NCBI GenBank assembly: GCA_039545315.1
Contig: BCIM01000001.1
Coordinates: forward strand, 1,213,255-1,277,254
Direction of reading: 5' to 3'
DNA: 64,000 bases
Origin: Kondoa malvinella
Lineage: Eukaryota > Basidiomycota > Agaricostilbomycetes > Agaricostilbales > Kondoaceae
Program-made: the position numbers and the translations under genes
Shown here: one piece after another, positions 11,040 through 22,714 of the stretch
How the letters are laid out: each line of letters opens with the position of its first letter
How positions within the stretch are numbered: position 1 is the first letter of the stretch
Notes under the pieces: model-generated
What the model was told of the DNA's origin: nothing
The model's input: only the letters and a program-made list of their open reading frames with translations
Databases searched by the model: none

Positions 11040-12537
11040 ATGACGACTACTCAAGATTCAGATCTGCTGTTTCAGACAGAAGCAGACCTTGCGAGGTACC
11101 CTAGTCGCTCTGTTGCAAGACTCGGCCTGAGACGGTGCTTGCAGAGCGGAAGGCAGAAAGCTCAAGTCAGAGCGACAACAGAATGGTGACCCTATCAAGC
11201 TCTCTTCCAAGCCTTTGGACATGCACATACGCGGCAATGATGCCTGGATAGCTGAAAGTGGCTTTGTTTGCAAGAAGATTGATCTATTGGTGCTTTCCTA
11301 TCGCTGCATGAACGCGCGAAGTCGTGTTGACCGATGTCTGCGCTAGTCAGGCAAGACCAAAGCTATATTCAAAGATGTTCACAAGGGTCCTGTAACATGT
11401 CTCGTCTTACTGGGCAGCGGAGCAGATCAGACGCTCGTCACGGGCAGCTGGGACAAGTCGATAGCATTTTGGTCTACGAGCGTGAGTTGATGTCATGACA
11501 GCTTTCGAGCTGTGAGACTAACTTGTAGGCTCACAGACGAGGAGGCCGCTCTGCATCATCCCGAAAGCCCATACCGATTTTGTCAAGACGTTGCTTCACA
11601 TCCCTGAGCTGAACGTGCTCGTTTCAGGAGGGTCAGACAAGGACATCCGACTATGGGACTTGTCATCTATCGCACAATGGGATCGCACAACTGAAGACCC
11701 AAGTGCGAACGCAGCACCTCAATTCCTTGCATCCCTTCGAGCGCATACTCGACCGCTTGAATGCCTAGCTTACCAATCTATACCAAATACTTCAGCTTAT
11801 GCGTTATGGACTGCGGACAGCATGGGCAGGATATGCATATGGTCAATAGAGAGAGTGTCGGATGGTGAGATCAAGAGTAGCAAATTGGTGGAATTCAGAC
11901 ATCACGAGACTGCGGTGTATAGTCTTGTGCTAGGCGAAAAGGACGTCTGGACAGGTGGGTCGTCAGTACTTCAGCCGTCTTCGGCAGCTGAATGGGTTCT
12001 TGACGATTCACAGCATCCGGAGACAACAAAGTCCTGCAGTGCACATTCGACCCAGCAGACCTACATCGAATACCAGTACCTATCGTGGTCGTCGAGCATC
12101 CGTACTTTGTCAAATCTCTTTTACCTCTGCCTTTACTGCTACCAGACAATGAGCAAAATCTCCTCATAACGGGTTCAACAGACGAAAGCATTCGGATATG
12201 GGATCTGACAGAACCGGACCTACGGATCAAACCAAACACCTCAACATGGAAGACGGCTAAAACAACACAAGAAGCAGAATACCCAGGATTGATCAGATTG
12301 ATGGACGAGCATTTTCACGAAGTCAATTTATTACGAGTCTGGCTACGGATAGCTGGCAACGGGCTAGATGTGGAGACTTGGATAGTGAGCGCTTCGCTAG
12401 ATGGGACAATCAGGAAATGGAAGTTGGAAGAGATGCTCAATCCGCCTAAACCAGTGGAAGAGATCAAGGAAGAAAAGGAAGAAAGTTTGATGACTGCTGA
12501 AGAGGAAGCAGAGCTAGCAGAGTTGATGGATGATTAG
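11040..12537 (+). CDS. WD40 repeat protein
   Basis: Four to five exons encode about 420 residues. A short N-terminal region (begins MTTTQDSDLLFQTEADLA) leads into beta-propeller repeats recognisable by their ends: LVTGSWDKSIAFW, LVSGGSDKDIRLWDL, ALWTADSMGRICIWSI, LLITGSTDESIRIWDL and IVSASLDGTIRKW. The C-terminus is Glu-rich (EEIKEEKEE..EEEAELAELMDD). WD40 propellers are protein-interaction platforms, so the partner and pathway cannot be read from the sequence. Small introns lie near 11096-11144, 11282-11347 and 11480-11528, and another near 11955-12020. It ends 77 bp before the GMP synthase start. Confidence 0.85.
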
Positions 12538-12614
12538 CGCGGTGATAATGCGGGATGCAAAGCCTTATCGCGTTTGCTTAAAATTTGCTGGCCAGTGGTC
12601 ATTCTACAACAACA

Positions 12615-14848
12615 ATGTCGATTGAACCTATACCTGAAGCTTTTGATACCATACTGGTCTTGGATTTTGGCAGTCAATATGTGCGAGAGGCTGCTGTCGA
12701 GCTCGTTTATGCGTTTTGACATTGTGTATCAGTCCCATCTCATTACTCGAAGATGTAGAGAACTGCAGGTGAGGGAGGGAATTGACTAAGTCCATCAAGG
12801 GCTTAGTTCACCTTCATTCCTCACAGGTCTACTGTGAAATGCTGCCATGCACGCAAAAGATGAAAGACTTGACATGGAAACCAAAAGGTCGAAGGGGACT
12901 TATGCTTGTCAGCTTAGGCTGATGTGCATAAACCCAATGGACAGGCATCATCCTCTCTGGCTCGCCTTACTCAGTCTACGACAAGGACGCACCTCGAGTA
13001 GATCCAGACGTTTACACTTATGGAGTACCTGTTCTAGGGATATGCTACGGTCTTCAGGTACACTTCTACAGCTTTCCAGGTATACAAGAACTTACACTAT
13101 AACAGGAAACGGGCAACCACTTTGGTGCACGAGTCGAGTCATGCGACCACAGAGAATATGGACCAGCTACCATTACAGTACAGAAGCATGGCGCAGATGG
13201 GAAAGAAGACAATCACCTAGATCTCCTCTTTCAAGGTATAACAGAAGATATGCAAGTCAGTCAAAGTGAACTTCTTAGCCAGAGGAATCAGGCTGATTAT
13301 GTGATAGGTCTGGATGTCTCACTCTGACAGACTGTTTTCTCTACCTGATGGCTTCAAGATTATCGCTACTACACCTTCAGCACCGTTTGCAGCTATAGCG
13401 CACGAATCGAAACCGATATATGGCGTTCAGGTGGGTTGTTCTCATGCCTTTGCTCTTTTGATGAGCTGAGCTTGTGGACCTGATCTACAGTTTCACCCGG
13501 AAGTGACGCATAGTTTGAGAGGAAAAGAAGTGTTTGACCGTTTTGTCACCATATGTGGTGTCAAGCGAGAATGGAAAATGGTCAGTCTCGGTTTCACATT
13601 GGTCTAATAACCATTTTGTAAACTCGGTTTCATGACAGGAAGCATTCATCAGCAAAGAGATTGCGCGGATACGAGAGCTTGTTGGACCGACTGCGCAAGT
13701 CATTGGTGCCGTTTCTGGTGGTGTGGATTCTTCAGTTGCTGCCAAGCTCATGCATGAAGCTATCGGTGATCGGTTCGTCTGAGGCCCTGTATGCCTTCAT
13801 TAGGCTGATTTCGACTCGGGGCGAACAGATTCCACGCCATCATGGTCGATAATGGTGTCTTACGGCTGAACGAAGCAAAACAAGTGGATGAAATGCTCAA
13901 CAAGGATCTAGGCGTCAACCTTCGAGTAGTGGACGCTTCCGATCTTTTCCTCTCACGCTTAAAAGGCGTTCTCGACCCTGAACAAAAGCGCAAAATCATT
14001 GGTAACACCTTCATCAACATTTTCGAAGATGAAGCAGCGAAACTAGAAGCCGAAGCTGAGAAAGCGCTGGAAGAGAACCCTGACGGACCTGTTCAGGGAA
14101 AGATCGAGTTCTTGCTGCAAGGGACGCTGTATCCGGATGTCATTGAGAGCATTAGCTTCAAGGGTCCTTCGGCTACTATTAAGACTCATCACAATGTCGG
14201 AGGACTGCTCAAGAACATGAAGCTCAAGCTTATCGAGCCCTTGAGGGAGTTGTTCAAAGGTGAGCAAATGCCGTAGCTGTCTGATCGTAGACTGAGTTTG
14301 CGGGGTTTTTCTCACAGATGAAGTACGGCAACTCGGACGACTGCTAGGTATACCAGCACATCTAGTCGGCAGACATCCTTTCCCAGGTCCAGGTCTAGCC
14401 ATCCGAATTCTAGGCGAAGTAACACGCGAGCAAGTGCAAATCCTGCAATACGCCGATGCGATTTTCATCGAAGAGATACGAGCAGCTGGTCTGTATGATG
14501 ATATATCTCAAGCGTATGCTGCGTTGTTCCCGGTGAAGGCTGTGGGAGTGCAAGGAGATAAGCGGACGTACGAGCAGGTCATTGCGTTGAGAGCGGTCAA
14601 AACGGATGATTTCATGACTGCTGATTGGTATGTCCAAGTCATGCCGAGTAGACAACGCTGATCAAGGAGTGCAGGTATGACTTTCCTACTCCTGTTCTGC
14701 GGAAGCTGTCGTCGCGCATCACCAACGAGGTTCAAGGCATCAACAGAGTGGTTTATGATATTTCGAGCAAACGTATGTCCGACCTTTACACGTTGTACCA
14801 AGCTCATTATCGTTCTATACAGCTCCTGCTACCATAGAGATGCTATAG
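12615..14848 (+). CDS. GUA1: GMP synthase (glutamine-hydrolysing)
   Basis: Converts XMP to GMP with ATP and glutamine, the last step of de novo guanine nucleotide synthesis, in the cytosol. Class I amidotransferase domain first: [16 protein letters not shown], the [11 protein letters not shown] oxyanion strand, the nucleophile elbow GICYGLQ, and the FHPEVTHS His/Glu pair. Then the ATP-pyrophosphatase domain with the P-loop [15 protein letters not shown], and the dimerisation domain with [33 protein letters not shown] and [10 protein letters not shown], ending SKPPATIEM. About nine introns of 45-60 nt interrupt it, several inside catalytic motifs (for example after GLQ near 13055 and before FHPEV near 13430). 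The domain set is complete, so the gene looks intact. Confidence 0.95.
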
Positions 14849-15280
14849 AGAGAGGCTGAAACAATAGAGTACTTTTTGCCGAAATGGAAAAGCGCGCTCG
14901 GATCTCTGGTTCTTTCCCAAATCTTCTTGGCTTGATATTTCCTTTCTCATGCGTGCCTGCTCTTTGCTCTCTCACCACCAGCAAGTCTTTCAAGCAGTGC
15001 TTTCCTGCGTCATACTACGCGTCTGATCGACGTCAACATCCACACTAAACAAGAAAGCCGTTGGAAAGCCGCGTGTTTGTTTTCCGCTCCTCGCTCTTTT
15101 CTCTCTTCTACCATCAAGAAAACATCAAACACCCAAAGTCTCAAGTCTCAAGCAACTCCCGCCAACGGCACACGCTCTTTAACATTTTCCCTTGATTTTT
15201 GTCAAAACAAGGCATCCACATTCTTTTAACACAACACTTTCGCTTAATTACTTACTACTACTAAACAATATATATACACA

Positions 15281-16893
15281 ATGCTCGCTTCAACTCTATT
15301 AACCGCTTTGCCGCTCTTGGCTGGATCAGCAGCAGCTTTGTCAAACTATGGCGTTGTCGACATGCCCCAAGCTAATCGCTTTGAACGCCGCGTTGGCGCC
15401 GCAAACTCTACCACTTCGCTCGTTGAAAGGTCTTCTATTGAAAAGAGGGCTTATGCTGGAAGGGCTACTTGGTATGCTGCCGGTCTAGGAGCTTGCGGGT
15501 CAGTGCACAATAAAAGAAAGCGCTCAAGTCTCCTTTGCTAAGACCGTGTCTGGAATTGCAGAGGTGTCAACTCTGGCAGTGACAAGATTGTCGCTCTCGG
15601 ACAAGGTGAGGCGCTATTTCGAGATGTGCAACGGTAACAAATGCTAAAATTGGGACGACAGTTATTTGGGACACCAAGCCTGCACCAAATGGCAACCCTA
15701 ACCTATCGCCTTGGTGCGGTACCAAGATCTGTATCTCCTATGCTGGTCAGCAACAAGAAGCTACTATCGTCGATCTGTGCCCATACAGCGGTGGTTGCTC
15801 GCCTTCGTTGGTTCCAACACTATTCTCTTCAGTACTCGCTGACGTGCTCGCACAGAGATGGAGCTGCTCTAGACTTGAGCGAGTCTCTTTTCCAATCTTT
15901 CGGAGGTCTCGGTCTTGGTGTTTTCCAAATGTGTACGTCTTTATCTTTTGAGCGTAGCTACAAAAGGCTCATGGCGCATGTAGCATGGACTGAAGGAGGA
16001 TGCGGAGGTGGTGCACCAGCTCCTGCTGCCCAGGACAACAAGTGAGCTTCAATCGCTTTGCATAATCGCACTACTAATTATCCACCTCAGCAACAACCAA
16101 GGTCAACAACAAGCAGACCAAGCTGCTGCTGATCAAAAGGCCAAGGATGATGCTGCGGCTGCTCAAAAGGCAAAGGATGACGCCGCCTGGGCTGCTGAAC
16201 AGAAAGCAAAGAGTGATGCTGCATGGGCTGCAGAACAGAAAGCAAAGGATGATGCTGCTTGGGCCGCTGCCCAATCTTCCTCTTCGGCCGCTGCTCAAGC
16301 TTCTCAGCAAGCCGCTCAACAATGGCAAGCCGAACAAGCATCTAAATCATCAGCAGACAACGCTCGCTACCTTGCTTCCGTCGCATCGCAATCATCAGCT
16401 GATAACGACGCCTACTGGGCCTCCATGGCTTCTCAATCATCCGCCGATAACGAACGCTACTGGCAATCTGTCGCATCTAAATCATCAGCCGACAACGCAG
16501 CTTACCACGCCAGCACTGCTTCTGTCGCTAATGCAAGAGAAGCCGCTTCTCGCGCTGCAGCTTACGAATACGCTGCATCTACATCAGCAGCCGCAGCAGC
16601 CAGTGAACGTCGCGAAGAACGTATCGAACGAATCGAATCGAATCGCATCCAATCCATTTCTTCCGTCTCGGTTGCAAGTGTATCTGTCGTCTCTGCTCAA
16701 TCCGCCCGATCAGAGCGAATCCAATCAATGTCGGCTGCGTCTGCTTCAGTCGCACCTGTTGTTGAAGCCATGGTTGATCTAAACAAGCAAATTGTAAGCT
16801 TTCATTCCATACTCTTTGTCTCATGTTGATTCGTCATAGGCTGCCCTATTGGAACCTACTCCAGCACCCTCCGCCCGTGCATCGCGTCGCTAA
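15281..16893 (+). CDS. Expansin-like (double-psi beta-barrel) secreted protein with repeat tail
   Basis: Signal peptide (MLASTLLTALPLLAGSAAAL), then a ~40-residue propeptide ending in a dibasic Kex2-type site (IEKR) immediately before the mature domain. The domain begins GRATWYAAGLGACGGVN, with SDKIVALG, CGTKICISY, ATIVDLCPYSGGC and DGAALDLSESLFQSF: the Cys and Asp pattern of RlpA/expansin-like double-psi beta-barrels of fungal cell-wall proteins. The domain ends VAWTEGGCGGG. A long low-complexity tail follows, with two families of tandem repeats (annotated separately) and an Arg/Glu/Ser-rich end. Probably wall-associated or secreted, acting on or binding polysaccharide without hydrolysis. 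Five or six exons. The upstream 15000-15280 stretch is a C/T- and A-rich long promoter/5' UTR, suggesting strong expression. Confidence 0.8.
16132..16526 (+). repeat. Two in-gene tandem repeat arrays (Ala/Lys/Asp and SSADN units)
   Basis: Array 1 (about 16132-16272) has four units of 11-12 residues around QKAKDDAAWAAE, a heptad-compatible, charge-alternating helical repeat. Array 2 (about 16347-16526) has four exact-length 15-residue (45-bp) units, each starting SSADN with a Tyr three residues later and ending SVAS(Q/K)-like. Different units use different synonymous codons, so the arrays are not very recent expansions. They form the stalk-like tail of the expansin-like protein. Confidence 0.85.
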
Positions 16894-17092
16894 ACCGTCT
16901 CTAACAAGCCCTCACTAACGTTCGACAGTTCAATTCTATCAAAGGGGGTTTTAGTCGACTTGTATCATTGCATTCCGTTATCGTATTTGCTTATATTCCA
17001 GAGTACAGCTTTGTATTATCGTTCTGTTGTACTCCTATTGTGATCTCGTTTTCCTGAACACTATCGCACAACTACATACACTTGCTTGCGAA

Positions 17093-17497
17093 TCACAAGA
17101 TCACGTCCTCGTCACAGCTAGGCGCAGCCTTTCCAGCCGCTCGAACTCCGCCTCCACCGCCAAAGAAATGCTGATACCAATATGAGACTCGCTTCATTCA
17201 CGCGAGAATAGTCTGACCTTCAAATCTCGCTGCTTTTCATCATAAGCACTCGACCCTATCCCTCCTGTCTGTCGCTTGATACCACTGAGATGTCCATCTC
17301 TCTGCTGTGCCAGCACATCAACCTTCACAGGCATCTTCAATCCTTTAGCAAAGACATTGAGCAAAGGCGGTAAAGTCTCATTCGAAGCGAAAAGAGCCGT
17401 TCGACAATCTTCTATGAGCTGAGGTGACGGTTTGGAGGAAGAGTCAAGTGTGAGTTGTAGGCCAATAACCGATGCAGCTCTATCGATGCACTCCAAG
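17093..17497 (-). CDS. Hypothetical small protein, partly antisense to DMC1 5' end
   Basis: A minus-strand frame covers 17194-17497 with protein-like composition (contains PSPQLIEDCRTALFASNE, LLNVFAKGLKMPVKVDVLAQ and GIKRQTGGIG). A predicted 47-nt intron (about 17170-17216) joins it to a final exon reading KHFFGGGGGVRAAGKAAPSC and ending at 17093. I do not recognise the family. Its 5' part would overlap the conserved first coding exon of DMC1 on the opposite strand, and no ATG start is visible there, so either the true start lies within 17400-17450 or the 5' extension is a shadow. Confidence 0.35.
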
Positions 17498-19085
17498 AAG
17501 TGGGCATCTCTGCTGCTGATCTCAACAAAATCAAAGCTTCAGGCATTTCTACCGTGCTAGGTGTGCAGCAGTGAGTCTCCCTTTTTCATGAATTTATAGC
17601 GCTGACAATGTCTTAGAGCTACGCGCAAGAGCTTGACCAAGATTAAAGGCGAGTTTCTCGCTGCGCTTTCTCGATGCGTGCGTGCTTATTGCCTTGCAGG
17701 AATGAGCGACGCCAAAGTCGAAAAGCTCAAAGACGCTGCTGCCAAAGTCTTGCCTTCTGCTTTTCGCACTGGCGCAGAAGTACAGAACTACCGGCAAAGC
17801 GTAATCATGATCAGCGTTGGCTCAAAGCAGGTCGACTCCATGCTGTGCGTACTCCTTGATTTGCTTTGTACTGCTCTGACAGACTGCACAGCGGCGGAGG
17901 CGTCTCTACTCAGTCTACTACCGAAATCTATGGCGAGTTCAGAACAGGCAAGACTCAGCTTTGCCATAGTGAGCTTGTGCCCTTCCCCTCATGGACGCTC
18001 CTGATGCCTTACAGCTCTTTGCGTCACTTGTCAAATGGACAAGGAAGACGGCGGAGCCTCTGGCAAAGTCGCTTGTATGTGTGACCCCAGCTCAGTGCTC
18101 GAATCGCTCACTTACTTGATCTACCAGACATTGACACCGAGAACACCTTCCGTCCTGATCGCATCAAAGCTATCGCCGAACGCTTTGGGTTGGATGGTGA
18201 AGCAGCTGTAAGCTCTGTTCCTTGCATGCTGTGGCACTGAAGTTGACTTTGGTCTTGTAGCTCGAGAACATTGTCGTTGGTCGTACGTCGCTTCAAACGG
18301 TGATGAACTGCATCTGACTCGCTAGCATCGCAGGTGCTCTGAACAGCGAGCATCGTGAGTCCTTTCCTCATTTGGATGCAGCAGATCTCTGACTGACAGT
18401 CATGCAGAAATGGATCTCATCAATGCTCTTGCTGCCAAATTCGCAGACGAAGGAAGCTACAAGCTACTTGTAAGTGCTCTGTAGTCTTCTTAACAGGTCA
18501 GCCTCTCAAGCTCGATCCAAGATTATCGATTCCATTCTCGCTTTGTTCCGTGTTGACTTCTCTGGCCGAGGCGAACTGTGTAAGTCGGCATCTCTGTCTC
18601 CAGAACACTTCGGCTCATGCCTATTTATGTCAAACAGCTGAGCGTCAACAGAAGCTCAATCAGATGCTCGCTCGCTTGACTCGTATATCAGAGGAATATA
18701 ACATCGCCGTGGTTTATAGTTCGTACCATCTCTCCTGGTCTGATAAAGCGCTGACTCGATCGGTTAGCCAACCATGTGCAGGTGAGTGATCTATGAATTT
18801 GTCTTGAGCTGATCTCACTCTCTCGCAGGCCGATCCTGGTGCAAGCTCAATGTTCGCTGGTGCAGCAGACAAGAAGCCTGTCGGTACGTTCGATCCTTCT
18901 CATTGCTTTGCACCGTCTGACATTACTCGATAGGTGGTCATGTCCTATCTCATGCTTCAACTACCAGAATCTCCTTGCGCAAAGCTCGAGGTGAAGAGCG
19001 CATCGCCAAGCTGGCTGATAGCCCTGACCAGCCAGAGAGCGAAGCAAGCTACAAAATTGCTGCAGGCGGAATTGCCGATGTCTAA
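17461..19085 (+). CDS. DMC1: Meiotic recombinase Dmc1
   Basis: RecA-family ATPase that forms filaments on single-stranded DNA and carries out homologous strand exchange between chromosomes in meiosis. Order seen: N-terminal helix-hairpin-helix domain ([40 protein letters not shown]), then [12 protein letters not shown], Walker [21 protein letters not shown], Walker B LLIIDSI, VVLVNHVQADPG and the C-terminal [20 protein letters not shown] with the AAGGIADV end. The [17 protein letters not shown] signature favours Dmc1 over Rad51 (which has GGNIIAHASTTRLYLRK). At least ten short exons; the intron at 17649-17699 has a GC donor. The first few codons upstream of 17479 are unresolved. Confidence 0.9.
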
Positions 19086-19226
19086 GCTGTGGTTGGCTGT
19101 CTATATATGGGTCTCCTATTCCTTTCCATTCATTCTATGCATTTCTATACCTTTTTCCTCATCGTCGACACTTGCTTGACTACCCCGCATAATCACTTTC
19201 ATTGACAGCGACCATTCAAGATAGCG

Positions 19227-20978
19227 ATGATCGCTCGACGGACTTTTGCGACGTTTCGGAGAATACAACGAGAGCTGCCTTTCCCTTTACCGCTGCAAGG
19301 TATTCGAGTTGTTGATCTCACTCGCGTGCTCGCTGGACCGTGAGTTTCACATGATGCTGTCGGGAGATGAGCTGATAGAGCACCAGGCATTGTACTCAGC
19401 TATTGGCGTAAGCTCTAGAGTTAGCACTAATCATCGCTGGGGCTGATAGGGCTAGCAGAGATCTCGGAGCAGATGTGATCAAGATTGAAGAGTCGAAGCG
19501 AGGTGACGATACGCGCGCGTGGGCACCGCCGTCAGCTCCATCACAAGGTAGTTCGAAAGATCCAGCATGGGACGCGCTACCGGAAGAATCTGCCTACTTC
19601 CTATCTACGAATAGAAACAAGCGCAGTTTAGGGCTCAACCTCAAACACCCTAAAGGCAGAAAGATTGTACATGATTTGGTCAAGAAGGCAGACGTGCTTG
19701 TCGAGAACTACCTGCCTGGAAAGCTGGCCAAGTTTGGTTTGGGCTACGAGGATTGCAAACGCCTGAATCCGCAATTGATCTATGCTTCTATTACTGGCTA
19801 TGGCCAGTCAGGACCGTACAAGGATCAACCAGGCTATGATGTCGTAAGCACATTGACTGTGTTGGATATCGGCTCTGATTGAGTGAAGGTAGATGATTCA
19901 AGCTGACGCTGGGTTGATGCATTGCACTGGTGAAGCAGATGGCTCGCCGACAAAGACAGGAGTGGGTAAGACGACTCCTCTCCAGCTGCTCTCGTACTGC
20001 TGATTGGCTTATGTTGTAAAACAGCATTGACCGTGAGCAGTTCACCCAAATGGGAAGGCAGCTCTGAAACTATGGTGACAACGACAGGATCTGACAACTG
20101 GACTATATGCCTATTCATCAATACTTGCAGCCCTTATTGGTCGACAAAAGACGGGCAAAGGAGCATGGCTCGATGTTAGCTTGTTTGATTGTCAGGTGAG
20201 CCATCAGCGTGTATTGAAGTACATCCGCTGACACTCTTGCAGATAGCGAGCTTAGCAAACTTGGCTAGCTCCTGGCTGATAGCGGGCAAAGAAGCAACTC
20301 GTCAAGGCACCGCTCATCCAAGGTATTTATCGTCCATTTACGCCTCGCAAGAGCTGAGACTGGTTAAGCATCGTACCATACCAAACATTCCCAACTAGAG
20401 ATGGTACCTACATCATGATCGGAGCTGGCAACGACTCGCAATTCGCTGTCTTTGCTGCTGCACTCGGCCGGCCAGAATGGGCTACCAATGACCTATATCA
20501 CACGAACGCCAAGCGTGTCGAGAACCGTACTGCACTGATAGCACATATCACCGAAGCGCTTGCCGAGAAAAGCACATCTGAATGGCTAGAGTCCTTCAAA
20601 GGCAAAGGTTTCGCGTTTGCGCCGATAAGTAGGCCGCTTGCACGGTTCACGATTCAACGAGGTGATCTGACTACAATCCAGACAATATACAGCAGACCTT
20701 CGAACATCCTCAAGCCATACATCGAGGCGTTTCCACCAAAGTCGACCATCCTCGATCAGGACCGGTATGCTACGAGTTTTCTTCATATCTCTGTGTGGTT
20801 GCTGAGCTGTCCTGTGCTACAGATCGACATCCTGACCAATCCAGTCGTTTACAATGGTTCGAAGCTGCCTTTGACCCGACCACCACCTGTTCTCGCACAA
20901 CACACTGCTGAAATATTGGCAGAGGAGAGCTATACAGAGAGCGATATAAGCGAGCTTAAGGAGAGCGGTGCAATCTGA
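19227..20978 (+). CDS. CoA-transferase family III (CaiB/BaiF), SUGCT-like
   Basis: Transfers CoA between carboxylic acids; animal SUGCT uses succinyl-CoA and glutarate in mitochondria. The N-terminus MIARRTFATFRRIQRELPFP is Arg-rich and lacks acids at first, compatible with a mitochondrial presequence. Family motifs: GIRVVDLTRVLAGP, DLGADVIKIEE, FLSTNRNKRSLGLNLKHPKG, ADVLVENYLPGKLAKFGLGYE, ITGYGQSGPYKDQPGYD, ALTDLTTGLYAYSSILAALI, GKGAWLDVSLFD with the catalytic Asp, and a C-terminal ILAEESYTESDISELKESG helix. About seven introns. The segment between 20640 and 20820 is hard to phase, so the exact exon set there is uncertain. Substrate is inferred from family resemblance only. Confidence 0.85.
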
Positions 20979-21107
20979 AGCTGCGCTCCATGTCAACCGA
21001 ATTTGGTCTGACAGCGCCGAGACGACCGCGGGCGATGCAAGGCTCTGCCTGTTCTTGTCTTGCTCTTGCGCTTTTTCCAGTCCACGCTTCTCCTCATATA
21101 TTCCTAT

Positions 21108-22556
21108 ATGCCTCACGTCGCAGCCATAGAATGCATTTTCCTTGGCACGGGATCTGCCCACCAATGTCCAAACATCAGTGGTCTTCTCAGCCGAAGTCGC
21201 CCTGTTAGTCAATCTTTTATGCTGGATAGTAGAGACACCCGCGGTACCTCTTTTGCCATCATCAAGGTGACGTTCGAAGATCAGTCGTTCAAGTGAGTCA
21301 TCAGAAGACACCTTCGCAACCGCATTGAGCAGGCAATCAGGACAATCCTGATCGACTGCGGGCCTACCTTTTACCGCAAAGCTGTGGAGATCTTCCCCAA
21401 GCACGGCATCCGCCAGATCGATGCAGTTCTGTTGACCCACGAGCAGTATGTCTCAGTCAGAAGGTTGAAGATGCATGCTAATGGTCTTCTCTGGGCAGCG
21501 GGGATGCTACATCAGGTCTTGCTTCTCTACAAGCCTGGGTCACAGATGGTCGAATCCAGAAAGACATTCTCATTATGGCGAACGAAAAGACGTTTGATGA
21601 GTGCTGCATGCAATGGCCCTTCTTGCAGCATCCGAGCAAGCCTTTGGGTGGGTAAAGAAGCGCGAGATGCCGATAGGAGCTAATCAGCCCGTTCGCTAGA
21701 TTCTGCTGCTCTTCCTGCTTTCCAGACCCGACTTATCCAAGACGACAAGCCTTTTGAGCTGTGGGGAATGACTGTCACGCCCTTACCTGGTATTTCTCCA
21801 GCTCTCAAACAATAGCAACATACTGATCTTGCGAGCATAGCCCATCATGGAATGATGCGAGGCAAGCCAAACATCTGTTTGGGATACCTCTTTTCTGGCG
21901 CCCTCGCCTACATGTCAGACTCCAACTTGATACCTGAGACGACATGGCACATACTCGAGAAGCAAGCTAAACAGCTACCTGTGCTGGTGACGGAAACTTT
22001 GCGTCTCCAGGTATAGGCGCTGTTCTAAGCTTTGTGAGAAAGCTGAAGCTAAATGCAGGCTCACCCTTCCCACTTTGGCTTTTCACAAGCTGTATCAGCC
22101 GCACGTCGAACCAAGGCCTTTCACACGTACTTTACGCAAATCGCGCCGTCTTTCTCACATGATCAGTGGGTAAAGATCTGCCAGAGGATTCAATCCGGAC
22201 GCCCTGCACATAAATCACACAATGGTGTAGCTGACCAGGTCACCTATAATGACAATGCCTTTGAAGCACTTCTCTCCCGGACTGGTCTTTCGAAGGAGGA
22301 CGTGCTGTTCAAGAGTCTGCACGAGATAGAAGGAATCGATCTGACCGACACCCAAGGTATCTGCGAGCTTGCAGTGCAAGAGGTGGAGCGATGGGAAGGC
22401 GGATCTAAATCACCGCTTTGGTTACGTCCTGCTTATGATGGACTCTACGTTCGAGTCGATGCGAGAACAGGTCATGTGCAGGATGACTATGTCTCAGAGC
22501 CGGACAAGGTTCCAATTGTAAATGCAAGCTCTACCAAAGGGGAGCGACGAAAGTAA
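21108..22556 (+). CDS. Metallo-beta-lactamase-fold hydrolase
   Basis: The start Met precedes PHVAAIECIFLGTGSA, the first strand and turn of the MBL fold. The metal-binding motif is completed across a predicted intron: LLTHE then H-G-D-A (donor near 21447), giving THEHGDA. Later come PVHHG, GYLFSGALAYMSDSN with the metal Asp, and VTETLRLQAHPSHFGFSQA with the final His. These belong to the PhnP/RNase Z-like phosphodiesterase branch found as uncharacterised hydrolases in fungi. A ~130-residue C-terminal extension with no recognised domain (GICELAVQEVERWEGG) follows. Six exons. A zinc-dependent phosphodiesterase or nuclease role is inferred; the substrate is unknown. It follows the CoA-transferase by 129 bp on the same strand. 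Confidence 0.75.
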
Positions 22557-22714
22557 ATGAAATATCGTACAAAGTTAAAACTATCGGAAAGTGCAAGTGT
22601 ACGCGCAGTGTGTCTCCCTCCCTCACTGGTTTTGGGAAGAAGGAGACTCAGAGCGAAGAAAAGATGACGAATGACTCAAAGCCGATGGAGCTGAAACCCT
22701 CTTTGGGTCGGGTA

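Noticed and set aside
16074..16341. Long minus-strand frames opposite the Ala-rich repeats
   Set aside because: They are antisense to a coding repeat with strong codon periodicity, have no motifs, and follow from the repeat composition.
17461..19085. Recombinase considered as RAD51
   Set aside because: The [17 protein letters not shown] segment and the AAGGIADV end match Dmc1; Rad51 has GGNIIAHASTTRLYLRK and a different end.
20586..21440. Minus-strand frames opposite the CoA-transferase 3' end and the MBL gene
   Set aside because: They overlap conserved plus-strand motifs and show no family signatures.
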